Shown here one piece after another: positions 56,369-64,000 of a DNA stretch of 64,000 bases; within the stretch, counting starts at the first letter, position 1, and each line of letters opens with the position of its first letter. This DNA comes from Stutzerimonas kirkiae (GTDB taxonomy: Bacteria > Pseudomonadota > Gammaproteobacteria > Pseudomonadales > Pseudomonadaceae): NCBI RefSeq assembly GCF_004327335.1, contig NZ_QJUO01000012.1, forward strand, positions 1 through 64,000, in the 5' to 3' direction. The translations under genes were made by a program, and so were the position numbers. The notes under the pieces are model-generated. The model searched no databases and was not told where the DNA came from. It saw only the letters and a program-made list of their open reading frames with translations.

Positions 56369-57622
56369 ATGGAAAACACAGCATTGATACCGGTCCAGTA
56401 CGGACTGGATACCTTCTACTTCGTCATCTGCGGTGCGCTGGTGATGTGGATGGCGGCAGGTTTCGCCATGCTCGAAGCCGGTCTGGTTCGCAGCAAGAAC
56501 ACCATCGAGATCCTCACCAAGAACATCACCCTGTTCGCCGTGGCGTCGGTGATGTACCTGCTGGTCGGCTACTTCATCATGTACTCCAGCCCCGCTGGCG
56601 GCATTCTGCCGAGCCTGGGCTTCCTGATCGGTGACGAGCACGCGGTGGACGTGGTCGCCGCCGGTGGCGAGGATGCGCCTTACTACTCGGCCCGCGCGGA
56701 CTTCTTCTTCCAGATCGTCTTCGCCGCGACCTGCATGTCGATCGTTTCCGGGGCGGTGGCCGAGCGCATGAAGCTCTGGTCCTTCCTGGCCTTCGCCGTG
56801 GTGATGACCGGTTTCATCTACCCGGTACAGGGCTTCTGGAAATGGGGCGGCGGCTTCCTCGATGAAGCTGGCTTCCTGGACTTCGCCGGCTCGGGCGTGG
56901 TGCACCTGGCGGGTGCCACTGCGGCACTGGCGGGTGTCCTGTTGCTCGGCGCACGCAAGGGCAAATATGGCCCCAACGGCCAGGTCAACGCCATTCCCGG
57001 CGCCAACCTGCCGCTGGTGACCCTGGGCACCTTCATCCTGTGGATGGGCTGGTTCGGCTTCAATGGCGGCTCGCAACTGCGCATGACCACCATCGAGGAT
57101 GCCAACGCGGTCGCCCAGGTCTTCACTAACACCAACATGGCCGCAGCCGGTGGCGTGATCGCCGCGCTGATCGTTTCCCGCCTGCTGTTCGGCAAGTCCG
57201 ACCTGACCATGATCCTCAACGGTGCGCTGGCCGGCCTGGTGGCGATCACCGCCGAGCCGCTGACCCCGAGTGCCTTGCAGGCGACCCTGATCGGCGCGGT
57301 CGGTGGCGTACTGGTGGTGTTCAGCATCCTCGGCCTGGACAAGCTGCGCATCGACGATCCGGTCGGCGCCATCTCGGTACACGGCGTGGTCGGTATCTGG
57401 GGTGTGCTGGCAGTTGCCCTGACCAACCCGGATGCGAGCTTCGGTGCCCAACTGCTGGGTGTCGTCTGCATCTTCGCCTGGGTGTTCATCGCCAGTCTGA
57501 TCGCCTGGGGTGTGATCAAGGTGGTGATGGGGGTGCGTGTCACCGAGGAAGAGGAATACGAGGGCGTCGACCTTGCCGAATGCGGCATGGAAGCCTATCC
57601 GGAATTCACCAACAAGCGGTGA
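56369..57622 (+). CDS. Ammonium transporter, second tandem copy
   Basis: A 417-residue Amt-family protein: no cleavable signal (first helix at about 15-35), AMLEAGLVRSKNTIEI, channel histidines in GSGVVHLAGATAAL and ISVHGVVGIWG, and a charged C-terminal RVTEEEEYEGVDLAECG. It is clearly diverged from the first copy, not a recent duplicate, and resembles amtB2 reported next to glnK-amtB1 in P. stutzeri. It lies 91 bases after amtB with no terminator between them. A strong terminator follows at 57639. Confidence 0.93.
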   Translation: MENTALIPVQYGLDTFYFVICGALVMWMAAGFAMLEAGLVRSKNTIEILTKNITLFAVASVMYLLVGYFIMYSSPAGGILPSLGFLIGDEHAVDVVAAGGEDAPYYSARADFFFQIVFAATCMSIVSGAVAERMKLWSFLAFAVVMTGFIYPVQGFWKWGGGFLDEAGFLDFAGSGVVHLAGATAALAGVLLLGARKGKYGPNGQVNAIPGANLPLVTLGTFILWMGWFGFNGGSQLRMTTIEDANAVAQVFTNTNMAAAGGVIAALIVSRLLFGKSDLTMILNGALAGLVAITAEPLTPSALQATLIGAVGGVLVVFSILGLDKLRIDDPVGAISVHGVVGIWGVLAVALTNPDASFGAQLLGVVCIFAWVFIASLIAWGVIKVVMGVRVTEEEEYEGVDLAECGMEAYPEFTNKR

Positions 57623-57638
57623 TTTCCAGCGGTATGAC

Positions 57639-57668
57639 AAGGGCGCCTTTCGGCGCCCTTTGTTTTTT
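57639..57668 (+). terminator. Rho-independent terminator of the glnK operon
   Basis: AAGGGCGCC (57639-57647), loop TTTC, GGCGCCCTT (57652-57660), then TGTTTTTT. Confidence 0.93.
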
Positions 57669-57680
57669 CTGAAGCCGCGT

Positions 57681-57686
57681 TAGAAT
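57681..57686 (+). promoter_or_regulatory. Likely -10 element for yjbQ
   Basis: TAGAAT in GTTAGAATGCGCGCC, a form often seen at Pseudomonas promoters, 60 bases before the yjbQ start. The -35 is weak. Confidence 0.5.
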
Positions 57687-57745
57687 GCGCGCCATTGGAT
57701 AGTCGATCGGCCTTTCGCATCGACCCTGTATCGAGCCCTGCGCCT

Positions 57746-58171
57746 ATGTGGCAACAGTCTCTGATCGTCCTGCGGGCGCGCCCGCGGGGGTTTCATCTGA
57801 TCACCGATGAGCTGTACGAGGCATTACCGGAACTGCGTCGCTACCGGATCGGGCTGCTGCACCTGTGGTTGCGTCATACGTCGGCTTCGCTGACCGTCAA
57901 CGAAGGGGCCGATGCCGCCGTGCGGAGGGACTTCGAGCGTTTCTTCGAGGCGCTGGCACCGCGCGGTGCGGAGGGTTATGAACACGACTACGAAGGTCCG
58001 GATGACCTCCCGGCGCATTTCAAGTCGAGCCTGCTGGGTTGCCAGTTGAGCATCCCCTTATGTGACGGGCGCCTGGCACTGGGGACCTGGCAGGGTGTCT
58101 ATCTGGGCGAGCATCGTGACCGGGGTGGGGCGCGGCAGTTGCTGGCAACGTTGCAGGGCACGGTCGACTGA
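57746..58171 (+). CDS. yjbQ: YjbQ/UPF0047 family protein
   Basis: A 141-residue protein of the UPF0047 family, with YRIGLLHLWLRHTSASLTVNEGADA, the DLPAHFKSSLLG region and GTWQGVYLGEHRDRGGAR. Family members have been linked to thiamine-phosphate-synthase-like activity, but the physiological role is unclear. The start at 57746 is chosen over the longer frame (57695). Standard length. Confidence 0.88.
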   Translation: MWQQSLIVLRARPRGFHLITDELYEALPELRRYRIGLLHLWLRHTSASLTVNEGADAAVRRDFERFFEALAPRGAEGYEHDYEGPDDLPAHFKSSLLGCQLSIPLCDGRLALGTWQGVYLGEHRDRGGARQLLATLQGTVD

Positions 58172-58244
58172 GATTTTGGGTGGACACGGAAAGGGCCGTG
58201 ACACCGGGTTGTAACTTGCTGCTTTGGAAAGCATGAGGTTGAAC

Positions 58245-58592
58245 ATGAGCGACGAAGAACTAGAACAAGACGATCTGGAACTGGGCGACGAGGCCGAGGA
58301 TGAAGCCGAAGAAGCGCTGAGGGCCGCGGATGACAGTGAAGACATCGCCGATGATGACGATGAAGGCACTGACAGCGAGCGTGTGAGCGCCTCGCCGAAA
58401 AAGGCCAAGGCCAAGGCGAGCGAGCCCGAGGAACTGCCGAGCCTGGAAGCCAAGCAGCGCGAGCGCGATGCCCTGGCGCGGGCCATGGAAGAATTCCTGG
58501 CGCGTGGTGGGCAGGTCCAGGAAGTGGAGGCCAACGTGGTCGCCGACCCGCCGAAGAAACCCGAAGGGAAGTACGGCAGCCGCCCGATCTGA
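58245..58592 (+). CDS. sutA: RNA polymerase-associated factor SutA
   Basis: A 115-residue, very acidic N-terminal half (MSDEELEQDDLELGDEAEDE) and a conserved C-terminal half (PSLEAKQRERDALARAMEEF, ending PPKKPEGKYGSRPI). SutA is a small, partly disordered regulator described in P. aeruginosa that stimulates transcription initiation in slow-growing cells by contacting RNA polymerase. The location beside glnK-amtB matches. GAGG lies 7 bases upstream of the ATG. Confidence 0.93.
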   Translation: MSDEELEQDDLELGDEAEDEAEEALRAADDSEDIADDDDEGTDSERVSASPKKAKAKASEPEELPSLEAKQRERDALARAMEEFLARGGQVQEVEANVVADPPKKPEGKYGSRPI

Positions 58593-58611
58593 TCCCTTGC
58601 CTGGCTGCGTC

Positions 58612-58637
58612 GGGCCGCTTCCACGCGGAAGCGGCCC
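58612..58637 (+). terminator. Hairpin after sutA
   Basis: GGGCCGCTTCC, loop ACGC, GGAAGCGGCCC: a perfect 11-bp stem 19 bases after the sutA stop, without a T tract. The 154-bp gap holds nothing else. Confidence 0.55.
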
Positions 58638-58746
58638 TGCCGGCCAGGGCTTGCCCGTGAACAGGCCGTGTCGACGACGGAATCCTCGCGGCCAGAGCCC
58701 CACCCCACTGCTTGCGTCTTCCGGGTATACCCGGCGCTGGAGCTGC

Positions 58747-59445
58747 TCAGGCCTCGAGCTTGTGTAGCGTGCCTGGCAGTTCCGCCAGGGCCGCGACCCG
58801 CGCATCCGGCCCACCCTGCAGCGGCCAGCCCTGGCCGGATGGATTGAACCAGACGGCGCGCATGCCGACGTCCTGCGCACCGGCGATGTCGTTGGCCGGG
58901 TCATCACCGATATGCACGGCCGCCTGGGCCTCGACGCCGGCGCGGCGCAGCGCTTCGCGGAAAGGCCGGGGATCGGGCTTGCCAACCCCCAGCTCTTCGG
59001 CGCAGAGGGTGAAGCTGAAGTAATCGCCCAGCCCCAGGCGATGGATATCGGCGTTGCCATTGGTGATGACGGCCAGGCGATAACGGCTGGCGAGAGTTTC
59101 CAGGGTTGGCAAGGTATCGCTGAACAGCTCGATACGGTGGCGGGCTTCCAGCATGGCCTGGAAGGCGCCCTCGGCCAGGAGCATGGCCTGACTGTCCTCA
59201 TAGCCGTCTTCGCGCAGCACCCTCTGCAAGGTCTGGCGGCGCAGGCTGCTGAGGCGATGGCGCAACAGAGGCTGTTCGTCGAGCACTTGCTGGCGCACCT
59301 GGCGAAAGTGCTCGATGGATATGCCCTCGCTGGCCGGGGCATGCCGGCGCAGCCAGTCGCGCATGGCCTGCTCGGCATTGGCGATGACCGGGCGATTGTC
59401 CCATAGCGTGTCGTCGAGATCGAAGGTGAGCAGTTGGATCTTCAT
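58747..59445 (-). CDS. HAD-family hydrolase (YigB-like)
   Basis: A 232-residue HAD phosphatase: motif [14 protein letters not shown], motif II AVITNGN, motif [13 protein letters not shown] and motif [16 protein letters not shown]. The helical cap between motifs I and II is C1 type. E. coli YigB, encoded beside xerC, hydrolyses FMN; the same position suggests the same. Overlaps xerC by 4 bases, with AGGAAG before the start. Confidence 0.88.
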   Translation of the reverse strand: MKIQLLTFDLDDTLWDNRPVIANAEQAMRDWLRRHAPASEGISIEHFRQVRQQVLDEQPLLRHRLSSLRRQTLQRVLREDGYEDSQAMLLAEGAFQAMLEARHRIELFSDTLPTLETLASRYRLAVITNGNADIHRLGLGDYFSFTLCAEELGVGKPDPRPFREALRRAGVEAQAAVHIGDDPANDIAGAQDVGMRAVWFNPSGQGWPLQGGPDARVAALAELPGTLHKLEA

Positions 59446-60356
59446 TCTTCCTGGTCCCGGTTTTTTGCACAGCGTCTGGCCCTGGGGTGTGCCTGGTCGT
59501 AGACCTTGGACAAGTGCTGGAAATCCAGGTGGGTATAGATCTGCGTGGTGCCGATGTCCGCATGCCCGAGCAGTTCCTGCACGGCGCGCAGGTCCTGGGA
59601 GGACTCCAGCATATGGCTGGCGAAGCTGTGGCGCAGCATATGCGGGTGCAGGTGCTGGCCCAGTTCCTGTGCGCCGGCCCTGCCCACGCGCAACTGCACG
59701 GCCCGTTCGCCGAGGCGGGTGCCCTTGCGGCTGATGAACAGCGCATCGTCCCGCGGATTCGCCAGGCTGCGTTGTGCCATCCAGGCGCGCAGGGCCTCGC
59801 GTGCCTTGCGCCCGACCGGTACGACGCGCACCTTGCCGCCCTTGCCATTGACGCGTACCAGCCCTTCGGACAGGTCCAGTTGCGGCAGGTCCAGGCCGAC
59901 CAGCTCCGACAGGCGCAGCCCGGATGAATAGAACAGCTCCAGCATGGCCTGGTCGCGCAGGGCGATAAAGTCATCCTCGACCGCGCCATCCAGCAATTGC
60001 ATGGCACGGTCGGTGTCGAGCACCTTGGGCAGGCGCTTCTCGCGCCTGGGTGGGGTAATGCCGACGGTCGGGTCGTGCCGGCACGTGCCCTCGGCATTGA
60101 GATGGCGGTAAAGGCCGCGCAGCGAAGACAGCAGGCGCGCCAGGCTGCGGCTGGATTGCCCCTGGCGATGTTGTTCGGCGATCAGTTGCCGCACATGGCT
60201 GGCCTGCAGCGCCGACCAGTCCTGCAGTTCCCGGGCCGCGCAGAAGGCGCCTACCTTGCGCAGGTCGCGCCGATAGGCATCCAGTGTATGCGGTGATACC
60301 TGGCGTACGCTGCGCAGTTGCCGCAGATAGGCTTGGACCTCGGTTTCGAGCGTCAT
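59442..60356 (-). CDS. xerC: Site-specific tyrosine recombinase XerC
   Basis: A 304-residue recombinase that with XerD resolves chromosome dimers at dif. The N-terminal SAM-like core-binding domain is followed by a catalytic domain with all active residues: [38 protein letters not shown]. Start chosen at 60356 ([15 protein letters not shown]); the frame is open eight codons earlier. In the dapF-DUF484-xerC-HAD operon. Confidence 0.96.
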   Translation of the reverse strand: MTLETEVQAYLRQLRSVRQVSPHTLDAYRRDLRKVGAFCAARELQDWSALQASHVRQLIAEQHRQGQSSRSLARLLSSLRGLYRHLNAEGTCRHDPTVGITPPRREKRLPKVLDTDRAMQLLDGAVEDDFIALRDQAMLELFYSSGLRLSELVGLDLPQLDLSEGLVRVNGKGGKVRVVPVGRKAREALRAWMAQRSLANPRDDALFISRKGTRLGERAVQLRVGRAGAQELGQHLHPHMLRHSFASHMLESSQDLRAVQELLGHADIGTTQIYTHLDFQHLSKVYDQAHPRARRCAKNRDQEE

Positions 60357-60389
60357 GCGCAGGCTCCGCAAGGGCGCCATGCCTGCGCC

Positions 60390-61082
60390 TCAGCGCACCG
60401 AGCGCAGGGGCGTGGCGTGGCGTGGCAGGGTACGGCTGAGGACTTCGGCGATATAGCTCAGGAACAGCGTACCCATCGAACTCTTGTAATGCTGGGGGTC
60501 GGGACTACCGATCGCCAGGATTCCCTGTTGCTGGGCCAGGCAGACCATCGCCGCCGAGCCGATGTCGCTGCTGTCTTCCTCGCCGAACAGGAAGCTCAGT
60601 TCATGGGGGCGCAGCACGCCACAGAGCGTCTTCTCGTTGCCCAGCAGCCCACCGATGGCCTGTTGCGCATCGGTACCGCTGACGCTGCGTCCGACCGGCA
60701 GGGTGGTGTCGCTGAACAGGATCAGGCTGACATAGGGCACCTGGAATTCATGCCGCAGGCTGTCTTCGACGGCGCCGATCAGTTCTTCCAGGCCGTCGGC
60801 GTCGAGCATATCCAGCACCAGGCGGCGGGTCTTCTCGAACAGCCGGTCATTGTCGCGGGCGACATCCATCAGGTGTGCCAGGCGATTGCGCATTTCGATA
60901 TTGCGCTCACGCAGCAGCTTGACCTGACGCTCGACCAGCGATACCGCACTGCCGGGCAGATGGGGAATCCTCAGTTCGGGAATCAGTTCGTCATGGTCGA
61001 CGAAGAACTCCGGATGGGCACGCAGATAGGCAACGACGGCTTCGGCGCTGATGTTCTCGGGGGTGTCCCGGTTTTCGCTCAT
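60390..61082 (-). CDS. DUF484 (GAF-like) protein
   Basis: A 230-residue protein of the DUF484 family: [19 protein letters not shown] and [17 protein letters not shown] at the N-terminus, a coiled coil, then a GAF-like domain ([38 protein letters not shown]). It invariably lies between dapF and xerC; function unknown. Its start overlaps the dapF stop by 4 bases. Confidence 0.9.
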   Translation of the reverse strand: MSENRDTPENISAEAVVAYLRAHPEFFVDHDELIPELRIPHLPGSAVSLVERQVKLLRERNIEMRNRLAHLMDVARDNDRLFEKTRRLVLDMLDADGLEELIGAVEDSLRHEFQVPYVSLILFSDTTLPVGRSVSGTDAQQAIGGLLGNEKTLCGVLRPHELSFLFGEEDSSDIGSAAMVCLAQQQGILAIGSPDPQHYKSSMGTLFLSYIAEVLSRTLPRHATPLRSVR

Positions 61083-61909
61083 AGGCGGATCTGTCCTTCA
61101 TAAACGCGAACGGCGGGGCCGGTCATGATAACGGGCTTGCCGACGCCCGCCCATTCGATGGACAGACGGCCACCCGGCAGTTCGATCTGCACCGGCGAGC
61201 TCATCCAGCCCTGGCGGATGGCCGCGACGGCGGCGGCGCAGGCGCCGGTGCCGCAGGCCTGGGTCTCGCCGGTGCCGCGCTCCCAGACGCGCAGCCGTGC
61301 GTTGTGCGGGTCTAGCACCTGCAGGAAGCCGACATTCACCCGTTGCGGAAAGCGCGGATGCTGTTCCAGTCTCGGGCCCAGTTCATGCACCGGCGCGCCG
61401 TCGATATCATCGACCCGCAGTACCGCGTGGGGATTGCCCATCGACAGTGCCGCCAGCTCGAGCGTGCGCCCCTCTACCTCGACCGGGTAGCTGAGGGCCT
61501 CATCGTCGGCCTGGAAGGGGACCTGTGCCGGCTGCAGGCGCGGGGCGCCCATGTCGACGCTGATCTGGCCATCGGAGCGGATACTCAACTCGATGATGCC
61601 GCTCTGGGTTTCGACACGAATGGTGCGTTTGCTGGTCAAGCGCTTGTCCAGCACGAAGCGCGCGAAGCAGCGCGCGCCGTTGCCACACTGTTCGACCTCC
61701 GAGCCGTCGGCGTTGAAGATCCGGTAGCGGAAGTCCACGTCGGGGCTGCGTGGCGGCTCGACGAGCAGCAATTGGTCGAAGCCGATGCCGGTGTGCCGGT
61801 CGGCCCACTGGCAAACGTGCTTGGCCTGGATATGCGCGTGCTGGCTGACCAGGTCGATGACCATGAAGTCGTTGCCGATGCCGTGCATCTTGGTAAAGCG
61901 CAAAAGCAT
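61079..61909 (-). CDS. dapF: Diaminopimelate epimerase
   Basis: A 276-residue cofactor-independent epimerase that converts LL- to meso-DAP for lysine and peptidoglycan synthesis. Both active-site cysteines are present, in [12 protein letters not shown] and [14 protein letters not shown], with MHGIGNDF at the N-terminus. The start at 61909 is chosen from homology ([10 protein letters not shown]); an open frame extends 39 codons into lysA. Ten bases after the lysA stop. Confidence 0.97.
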   Translation of the reverse strand: MLLRFTKMHGIGNDFMVIDLVSQHAHIQAKHVCQWADRHTGIGFDQLLLVEPPRSPDVDFRYRIFNADGSEVEQCGNGARCFARFVLDKRLTSKRTIRVETQSGIIELSIRSDGQISVDMGAPRLQPAQVPFQADDEALSYPVEVEGRTLELAALSMGNPHAVLRVDDIDGAPVHELGPRLEQHPRFPQRVNVGFLQVLDPHNARLRVWERGTGETQACGTGACAAAVAAIRQGWMSSPVQIELPGGRLSIEWAGVGKPVIMTGPAVRVYEGQIRL

Positions 61910-61919
61910 GATCTGGACC

Positions 61920-63167
61920 TCAGGCTGGCAGCAGGCTTTCGCCGGCGTACAGCTCCTGCAGGGTTTCACGGCGACGCACTTCGAACGTCTGTTCACCGTC
62001 CACCAGCACTTCTGCGGCGCGGCCACGGGTGTTGTAGTTGGAGCTCATGACGAAGCCATAGGCGCCTGCCGAGCGCACGGCCAGCAGGTCGCCTTCGGCC
62101 AGCGCCAGTTCGCGCTCCTTGGCGAGGAAATCGCCAGTCTCGCAGATCGGGCCGACAATATCGTAGCGACGTGCTTGCGCATCGCGCGGCTGCACGGGCA
62201 GCACATCCATCCAGGCCTGGTAGAGGGCGGGGCGGATCAGGTCGTTCATCGCCGCGTCGACGATGGCGAAATCCTTGTGCTCGGTGTGCTTGAGGTATTC
62301 CACACGAGTCAGCAGGACGCCGGCATTGGCGACGATGGAACGGCCAGGCTCGAACACCAGCTTGAGGTCACGGCCGGCGATGCGCTGGCGCACGGCTGCG
62401 ATGTAGTCGGCCGCCAGCGGTGGCTGCTCTTCCCGGTAGCGCACGCCAAGACCGCCACCCAGGTCCAGGTGCTGGATATGAATGCCCTTGCCGGCCAGTT
62501 CGTCGACCAGCAGCAGCAGGCGATCCAGGGCATCGAGGAAGGGTGGCAGGCTGGTCAGTTGCGAACCGATATGGCAGTCGACGCCGATGATACGCAGGTT
62601 CGGCAGTTCGGCGGCGCGGCTGTAGACGGCGGCGGCGGCGGCGATGGCGATACCGAACTTGTTTTCCTTGAGCCCGGTGGAAATGTAGGGGTGGGTGCCG
62701 GCGTCCACATCCGGGTTGACCCGTAGCGAGATCGACGCGGTCTTGCCTTGTTCCGCGGCCACGGTCTGCAGGCGCTCCAGTTCGTCGGTGGATTCGACGT
62801 TGAAGCAATGCACGCCGACTTCCAGGGCGCGGCGCATGTCTTCCCGGCTCTTGCCGACGCCGGAGAAGACGATACGTTCCGCGGCGCCACCGGCGGCCAG
62901 TACCCGCTCCAGCTCGCCACGGGAAACGATGTCGAAACCGGCACCCAGGCGGGCCAGCAGGTTCAGCACGCCCAGATTGGAGTTGGCCTTGACGGCGAAG
63001 CAGACCAGATGCGGGATGCCGGCCAGTGCATCGGCATAGGCGTGGTATTGCGCCTCTATGTGGGCGCGGGAGTAGACGTAGGTCGGCGTGCCGAAGCGTT
63101 GCGCCAACTCGGACAGTGCCACACCTTCCGCGAAGAGCTGGCCGTCGCGGTATGAAAAGGCTTCCAT
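61920..63167 (-). CDS. lysA: Diaminopimelate decarboxylase
   Basis: A 415-residue fold-type III PLP enzyme that makes lysine from meso-[17 protein letters not shown] holds the PLP lysine (near 60); the barrel has [28 protein letters not shown], and the C-terminal substrate loop [11 protein letters not shown] with the catalytic cysteine; [14 protein letters not shown] is typical. GAGAGG lies before the ATG. Preceded by the lipoprotein gene lptM. Confidence 0.97.
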   Translation of the reverse strand: MEAFSYRDGQLFAEGVALSELAQRFGTPTYVYSRAHIEAQYHAYADALAGIPHLVCFAVKANSNLGVLNLLARLGAGFDIVSRGELERVLAAGGAAERIVFSGVGKSREDMRRALEVGVHCFNVESTDELERLQTVAAEQGKTASISLRVNPDVDAGTHPYISTGLKENKFGIAIAAAAAVYSRAAELPNLRIIGVDCHIGSQLTSLPPFLDALDRLLLLVDELAGKGIHIQHLDLGGGLGVRYREEQPPLAADYIAAVRQRIAGRDLKLVFEPGRSIVANAGVLLTRVEYLKHTEHKDFAIVDAAMNDLIRPALYQAWMDVLPVQPRDAQARRYDIVGPICETGDFLAKERELALAEGDLLAVRSAGAYGFVMSSNYNTRGRAAEVLVDGEQTFEVRRRETLQELYAGESLLPA

Positions 63168-63202
63168 GAAAGGCCTCTCTTTTATAGTTCGATAAGCTCG
63201 AG

Positions 63203-63343
63203 TCAGAGTTCGAAGCGGTCTTTGGAGCGCTCTTTGACGGCTTTCTCGTCATCGGGCAGGTACAGAGGGCCTTTCTGGCCACAGGCGCTCAGTATGGAAG
63301 CCATTACGGCAAGTGCGACGAAGGGAAGCAGGAAACGCTTCAT
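63203..63343 (-). CDS. lptM: LPS translocon lipoprotein LptM (YifL)
   Basis: A 46-residue lipoprotein: [21 protein letters not shown] signal with lipobox LSAC, then [13 protein letters not shown], the highly conserved LptM motif. LptM aids oxidative maturation of the LptDE translocon in E. coli. First gene of lptM-lysA-dapF, and small but clearly real. The start at 63343 was fixed by the signal peptide. Confidence 0.93.
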   Translation of the reverse strand: MKRFLLPFVALAVMASILSACGQKGPLYLPDDEKAVKERSKDRFEL

Positions 63344-63664
63344 GGACAGGTAATCCTTGGTGAATCGAGTAGCGGCAGTATACCCAGCGTCCGGTGGCTT
63401 GCCTATGAAGCAGCGCCAGGGCGATCGTGCGATGCACGGCAAACAGACGAAAAGAGCGCTGGAAAGCTGGCTGGGCGAGAGAGCGGGGCAGCCGGTGTTT
63501 CTTGTCCAGCTTTCCAGCCTCCAGCACTTTTATCGAAGCCCCTTGCCGCTGGCTTGCTTATTCAGTCGGCTGTGATAGTGTCTTTCCCAGGTCACAAAAC
63601 CCCGCTTTCCGGCGGGGTTTTGTTTTTTTCATCCCGGATAATCACCTGGAGACAAGCCGAACCT
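63344..63664. other. lptM-rnk gap without a cyaY gene
   Basis: This 321-bp region shows no credible gene. It contains inverted repeats GCTGGAAAGCTGG (63458-63470) and CCAGCTTTCCAGC (63506-63518), then a terminator (63594). From memory, many pseudomonads carry the frataxin-like cyaY here; no CyaY-like sequence is seen on either strand. Confidence 0.65.
63594..63630 (+). terminator. Rho-independent terminator just upstream of rnk
   Basis: ACAAAACCCCGC (63594-63605), loop TTTCCG, GCGGGGTTTTGT (63612-63623), then six T. It reads towards rnk, whose start is 35 bases further on. No plus-strand gene lies upstream within 300 bases, so it may terminate a short leader or small RNA. Confidence 0.85.
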
Positions 63665-64000
63665 ATGAGTAGCACACCAGCGATCATCATCACCGAAGTC
63701 GACCTGCAACGCCTCGAGCGGCTGCTCGATAGCCTGGACGAGTACGGTCCGGCGGCCGAGGCGCTCGAGCAGGAGTTGTCCCGGGCCCAGGTCGTGCAGC
63801 GCAGCGAGATGCCCGCAGGTGTCGTGACCATGAATTCCCGTGTGCATTGCCGCGACGAGGGCTCTGGCAAGGATTATCACCTGACCCTGGTCTACCCACA
63901 GCAGGCCGGCAAGGACGGTACCGTCTCGGTGCTGGCGCCCGTGGGCACGGCCCTGCTGGGCCTGAGCGTAGGCCAGCATATCGACTGGCCCACGCCCGCC
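63665..64000 (+). CDS. rnk: Regulator of nucleoside diphosphate kinase Rnk, cut by the window end
   Basis: 112 codons are visible: an N-terminal coiled segment (MSSTPAIIITEVDLQRLERL) and a GreA/GreB-type C-terminal domain (MNSRVHCRDEGSGKDYHLTL, APVGTALLGLSVGQHIDW). Rnk binds RNA polymerase near the secondary channel and affects nucleoside triphosphate balance and, in P. aeruginosa, alginate. About 20 residues remain outside. The start follows a terminator rather than a clear promoter, and the Shine-Dalgarno region (TGGAGACAAG) is 12 bases upstream. Confidence 0.92.
   Translation, partial: MSSTPAIIITEVDLQRLERLLDSLDEYGPAAEALEQELSRAQVVQRSEMPAGVVTMNSRVHCRDEGSGKDYHLTLVYPQQAGKDGTVSVLAPVGTALLGLSVGQHIDWPTPA

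Overview
The window is about 64 kb of high-GC chromosome from a gammaproteobacterium, almost certainly Pseudomonas in the broad sense. The evidence is the gene content and local order: lldP-lldD-dld with lldR, smpB, a ratA/rnfH pair, bamE/fur, dipA, aceF-aceE, glnE, ilvE, waaF-waaC-waaG-waaP, msbA, comM, ubiK, glnK-amtB, sutA, xerC, dapF, lysA, lptM and rnk. From memory these are three blocks that lie apart in P. aeruginosa PAO1 (about PA4764-4772, PA4997-5017 and PA5274-5291). The glnK-amtB-amtB tandem recalls the P. stutzeri/P. mendocina side of the genus. No species is assigned.

Left edge (1-1700): the end of an IS3-family element has inserted into a P4-type tyrosine integrase, removing its catalytic C-terminus and supplying its stop codon. 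The integrase lies beside the 3' end of ssrA (tmRNA), a classic attachment site, so this is probably the broken border of a genomic island that extends out of the window. Region 1.7-10 kb: lactate utilisation (lldP-lldD-dld, LldR, and a perfect 15-bp operator-like palindrome), then smpB, the ratA/rnfH pair, bamE and fur. Region 10-22.6 kb: a tandem universal stress protein, the phosphodiesterase DipA, pyruvate dehydrogenase aceE-aceF, glnE and ilvE.

Region 22.7-47.8 kb is the lipopolysaccharide region. Inner-core heptosyltransferases (waaF, waaC) and the glucosyltransferase waaG are followed by four consecutive genes encoding five kinase-like folds, a NodU-type carbamoyltransferase and a GT4 glycosyltransferase, as in the P. 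aeruginosa core locus. A variable block follows (33.06-41.94 kb): several glycosyltransferases, a DUF6625-like protein, a three-gene set for a dTDP-3-acylamino-3,6-dideoxyhexose (FdtA/QdtA, FdtC/QdtC and FdtB/QdtB types), another GT2 and an acyltransferase-SGNH fusion. Then come msbA, further glycosyltransferases and a convergent GT2-kinase pair. No wzx, wzy or recognisable waaL is present. My inference is that the block builds a decorated core or oligosaccharide on lipid A that MsbA flips.

Region 47.8-64 kb: a methyltransferase and YbaY-like lipoprotein, betT, a PhzF-family protein, comM, a 242-bp MITE-like element with terminal inverted repeats and a 3-bp target duplication, ubiK, the nitrogen operon glnK-amtB-amtB behind a sigma-54 promoter with two NtrC-like sites, yjbQ, sutA, and the minus-strand operon lptM-lysA-dapF-DUF484-xerC-HAD. 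The window ends inside rnk. cyaY, which I expect between lptM and rnk, is not there.

Repeats recur between genes: an 8-copy AGCTTGC array, a related array that forms the C-terminal tail of a kinase gene, and paired CCCTCTCC repeats on both sides of waaG.
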